Of a stretch of DNA of 15,028 nucleotides, positions 13,134-15,028 are shown in pieces (position 1 is the stretch's first letter; each line of letters opens with the position of its first letter). The notes beneath the pieces are model-generated. The model ran no database searches and was not told the origin of the DNA. It worked only from the letters and a program-made list of their open reading frames with translations. Made by a program: the position numbers and the translations under genes. This DNA comes from Acidobacteriaceae bacterium (GTDB lineage Bacteria > Acidobacteriota > Terriglobia > Terriglobales > Acidobacteriaceae): contig JASIJX010000345.1 of NCBI GenBank assembly GCA_030049955.1, positions 1 through 15,028 on the forward strand, in the 5' to 3' direction.

Positions 13134-15028
13134 ATGGCTTTGTTGCGACGCGTGCTGGTACGCATGCTGCTCCCGAACCTGATGATGCCGGCGGCGATGG
13201 TAGCCACGGAGCCGATACCAGCTGCGGCCGGGCAACCGGCGGCGACCTCGTCGCGGCCAGCCTATGTCTCCACCCAAATGCAGGGCGATGAGCGGATTGT
13301 GCATGCGCTCGAACGATTCACCTTCGGGCCACGGCCGGGCGATGTGGAGGCGGTGCGGGCGATGGGGCTGGATCAATGGTTCGAGCAGCAACTGCATCCG
13401 CAGGCGATCGATAATTCCGAGCTTGACGAGCGGCTGCAGCAGTTTGTGGCGATGCGGTTGAGCACCGAGGATCTGCTGTTTCGTGTGCCGTCAAATGCGG
13501 TGATACGGCAGGCGGCCAATGGCAAGCTCCCGATTCCTGAGAATCCCTTCCTGCATGCTGTGTACGAGAACGCGATTTACCGGCTGAACGCGAGGAAAGA
13601 GGCAAAGGCGGAGAAGACAGCGGCTGCAAGCGGGGCGCAGGCGAATGCGCCCGGGGTGAGTCCGCCGCAAATGAATGCCGGTTCCGCGGCTGGCGCTAAC
13701 AGCATGGATGCCGGTGCTGCGGCGCCTGCTGGTGCTGCTGCGGCGGGCGCGATTTCCGACCCAATTTCCGATCCACGGGCGATGGCGCTGGCGAAGAGGA
13801 TGGACGCGCTCGACGACGATCCGGGGACGGATGCGGTACTGGCGCTAGAACCGAATGCGCGGGTGGCGCGGTTGATTGCGATGCAGCCGGCGGAGTTCGA
13901 GGCATTCATGCATTCGCTGCGGCCGCCGCAACGGACGGCGCTGGTTGCCGACCTGACGCCGCAGATGCGTGAGGCGGTCGCAGCGCTTGAAAATCCCGAA
14001 CGGCTCGTTGCCAGCGAACTACTTGCCGAGCGGTTGACGCGCGACATTTACTCGAACGCGCAGCTCGAGGAGGTGATGACCGACTTCTGGCTCAATCACT
14101 TCAATATTTACCTGCGCAAGAATGAGCAGATGCCGTACTATCTCGTCAGTTACGAGCGGGATACGATCCGCCCGTTTGCGCTGGGCAAATTCGAGAACCT
14201 TCTGGAAGCTGTAGCACACAGCCCGGCGATGCTGGTGTACTTGGATAACGCAGAGAGCACGGGGCCGGATTCGCCGGCGGCGGAACGGGCGAAGATGGTG
14301 GCATTCCGCCGGCCGAATAACGCACCGGAGGGGTTGAACGAAAATTATGCGCGCGAGCTGATGGAGCTGCACACGCTCGGCGTGAACGGCGGCTACACGC
14401 AGGCCGATGTGATCCAGGTGGCGCGAATCCTGACGGGATGGACGGTGGAGCGGCCGCAGCTCGGTGGCGGGTTTCAGTTCAATCCCATGCGTCACGAGCC
14501 GGGCACGAATAAGGTAATGGGGCAGAAGTTCAAAGATGGTGGCGAAAAGGAGGGCGAGGCGCTGCTGCATTTTCTTGCCACCCGGCCGGCGACAGCGCAG
14601 TTCCTTTCGCGCGAGCTGGCGGTGCGGTTTGTGAGTGACGATCCACCACAGGAGCTGGTGCAGCGGATGGCGCGCACGTACCTTGCGAGCGGCGGGGATA
14701 TTCCGGCGGTGTTGCAGACGCTTTTCCACTCGCAGGAGTTCTGGGCTGCGAATGATTTTGGCGCGAAGGTAAAGACGCCGCTTGAATTTGTGGTTTCTGC
14801 GGCGCGCGCTTCGAATGCGGACGTGGAGAACTATGAACCGCTGATTAACAATCTGCGGCAGATGGGCATGCCGCTCTATGGGTGCGTGCCGCCAAGCGGT
14901 TGGGACTGGAAGGCTGCAACGTGGGTTTCGACGGGCGCGCTGGTGGACCGGATGAATTTCGCGCTGGCGCTTGCAGGCAACCGGCTGCCGGGAATCAAGG
15001 TGGAGTGGAGCGATGCAAGCGCGGACGG
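13134..15028 (+). CDS. DUF1800 family protein, C-terminus cut by the window edge
   Basis: The reading frame runs open for 631 codons to the right edge, so the protein is incomplete. The first 30 residues (LLRRVLVRMLLPNLMMPAAMVA) form a probable signal peptide. The N-terminal DUF1800 motif HALERFTFGPRPGDVEAVRAMGLDQWFEQQL begins near residue 57. An Ala/Gly/Pro-rich insertion spans about residues 157-214. Core motifs follow: MTDFWLNHFN (315-324), LNENYARELMELHTLGVNGGYT (about 401-422) and ARILTGWT. The function is unknown; family members often neighbour a DUF1501 gene, which could lie just outside. GGAG lies 8 bases before the ATG. Codon use matches the rest of the window. Confidence 0.9.
   Translation, partial: MALLRRVLVRMLLPNLMMPAAMVATEPIPAAAGQPAATSSRPAYVSTQMQGDERIVHALERFTFGPRPGDVEAVRAMGLDQWFEQQLHPQAIDNSELDERLQQFVAMRLSTEDLLFRVPSNAVIRQAANGKLPIPENPFLHAVYENAIYRLNARKEAKAEKTAAASGAQANAPGVSPPQMNAGSAAGANSMDAGAAAPAGAAAAGAISDPISDPRAMALAKRMDALDDDPGTDAVLALEPNARVARLIAMQPAEFEAFMHSLRPPQRTALVADLTPQMREAVAALENPERLVASELLAERLTRDIYSNAQLEEVMTDFWLNHFNIYLRKNEQMPYYLVSYERDTIRPFALGKFENLLEAVAHSPAMLVYLDNAESTGPDSPAAERAKMVAFRRPNNAPEGLNENYARELMELHTLGVNGGYTQADVIQVARILTGWTVERPQLGGGFQFNPMRHEPGTNKVMGQKFKDGGEKEGEALLHFLATRPATAQFLSRELAVRFVSDDPPQELVQRMARTYLASGGDIPAVLQTLFHSQEFWAANDFGAKVKTPLEFVVSAARASNADVENYEPLINNLRQMGMPLYGCVPPSGWDWKAATWVSTGALVDRMNFALALAGNRLPGIKVEWSDASAD

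Noticed and set aside
12967..13182. 71-codon plus-strand frame before the DUF1800 gene
   Set aside because: It has an ATG but overlaps the DUF1800 signal peptide in another frame and has a Cys/Trp-rich end without family features.
14019..14729. 236-codon minus-strand frame opposite DUF1800
   Set aside because: Antisense shadow; the plus frame has the DUF1800 motifs.

Overview
The window is GC-rich and densely coded, with no rRNA, tRNA, CRISPR array or recognisable insertion sequence. The gene set suggests a member of the phylum Acidobacteriota, perhaps class Terriglobia: a DUF1800 protein, a sorbosone-dehydrogenase-like PQQ enzyme, a TPR-type lytic transglycosylase beside an ECF sigma factor, and an imperfect inverted repeat of the 'TCCCACCCT...' type. 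This is an inference from gene style, not from a marker gene.

Layout. At the left edge an ECF sigma factor and the first codons of a probable anti-sigma factor run leftwards. Diverging from them is an 859-residue periplasmic soluble lytic transglycosylase with a TPR superhelix. A small zinc-ribbon protein follows. Bases 4052-6316 hold a leftward cluster: thiL (thiamine-monophosphate kinase), a dual-specificity-type phosphatase, and an unknown protein whose start overlaps the phosphatase stop (ATGA). A lower-GC gap of about 520 bases follows, with a possible 47-codon ORF that overlaps the thiL start. Rightward genes then encode an M23 peptidase-like membrane protein and a secreted GH5-type glycoside hydrolase.

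The most striking gene lies at 9224-9778 (minus). It encodes a compact 184-residue protein that appears to be a complete ribosome-inactivating protein (RIP, the ricin/Shiga toxin A-chain N-glycosidase family). All five classical active-site residues (Tyr, Tyr, Glu, Arg, Trp) can be placed in order. It has a strong ribosome binding site and no signal peptide, and sits 30 bases downstream of a small three-helix membrane protein. Part of the cassette is visibly poorer in GC than its neighbours. Such genes are rare in bacteria outside Shiga toxin and a few actinobacterial examples, so it is the prime candidate for an undescribed system, for instance an anti-predator or inter-organism toxin with a membrane partner.

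To the right, a membrane-anchored unknown protein and a PQQ-dependent sugar dehydrogenase-like protein form a leftward pair, closed by a long stem-loop. Diverging from them is a DUF1800 protein cut by the right edge. Apart from the RIP cassette, the window mixes cell-envelope and peptidoglycan functions (transglycosylase, M23, sigma factor), carbohydrate use (GH5, PQQ dehydrogenase) and housekeeping (thiL).
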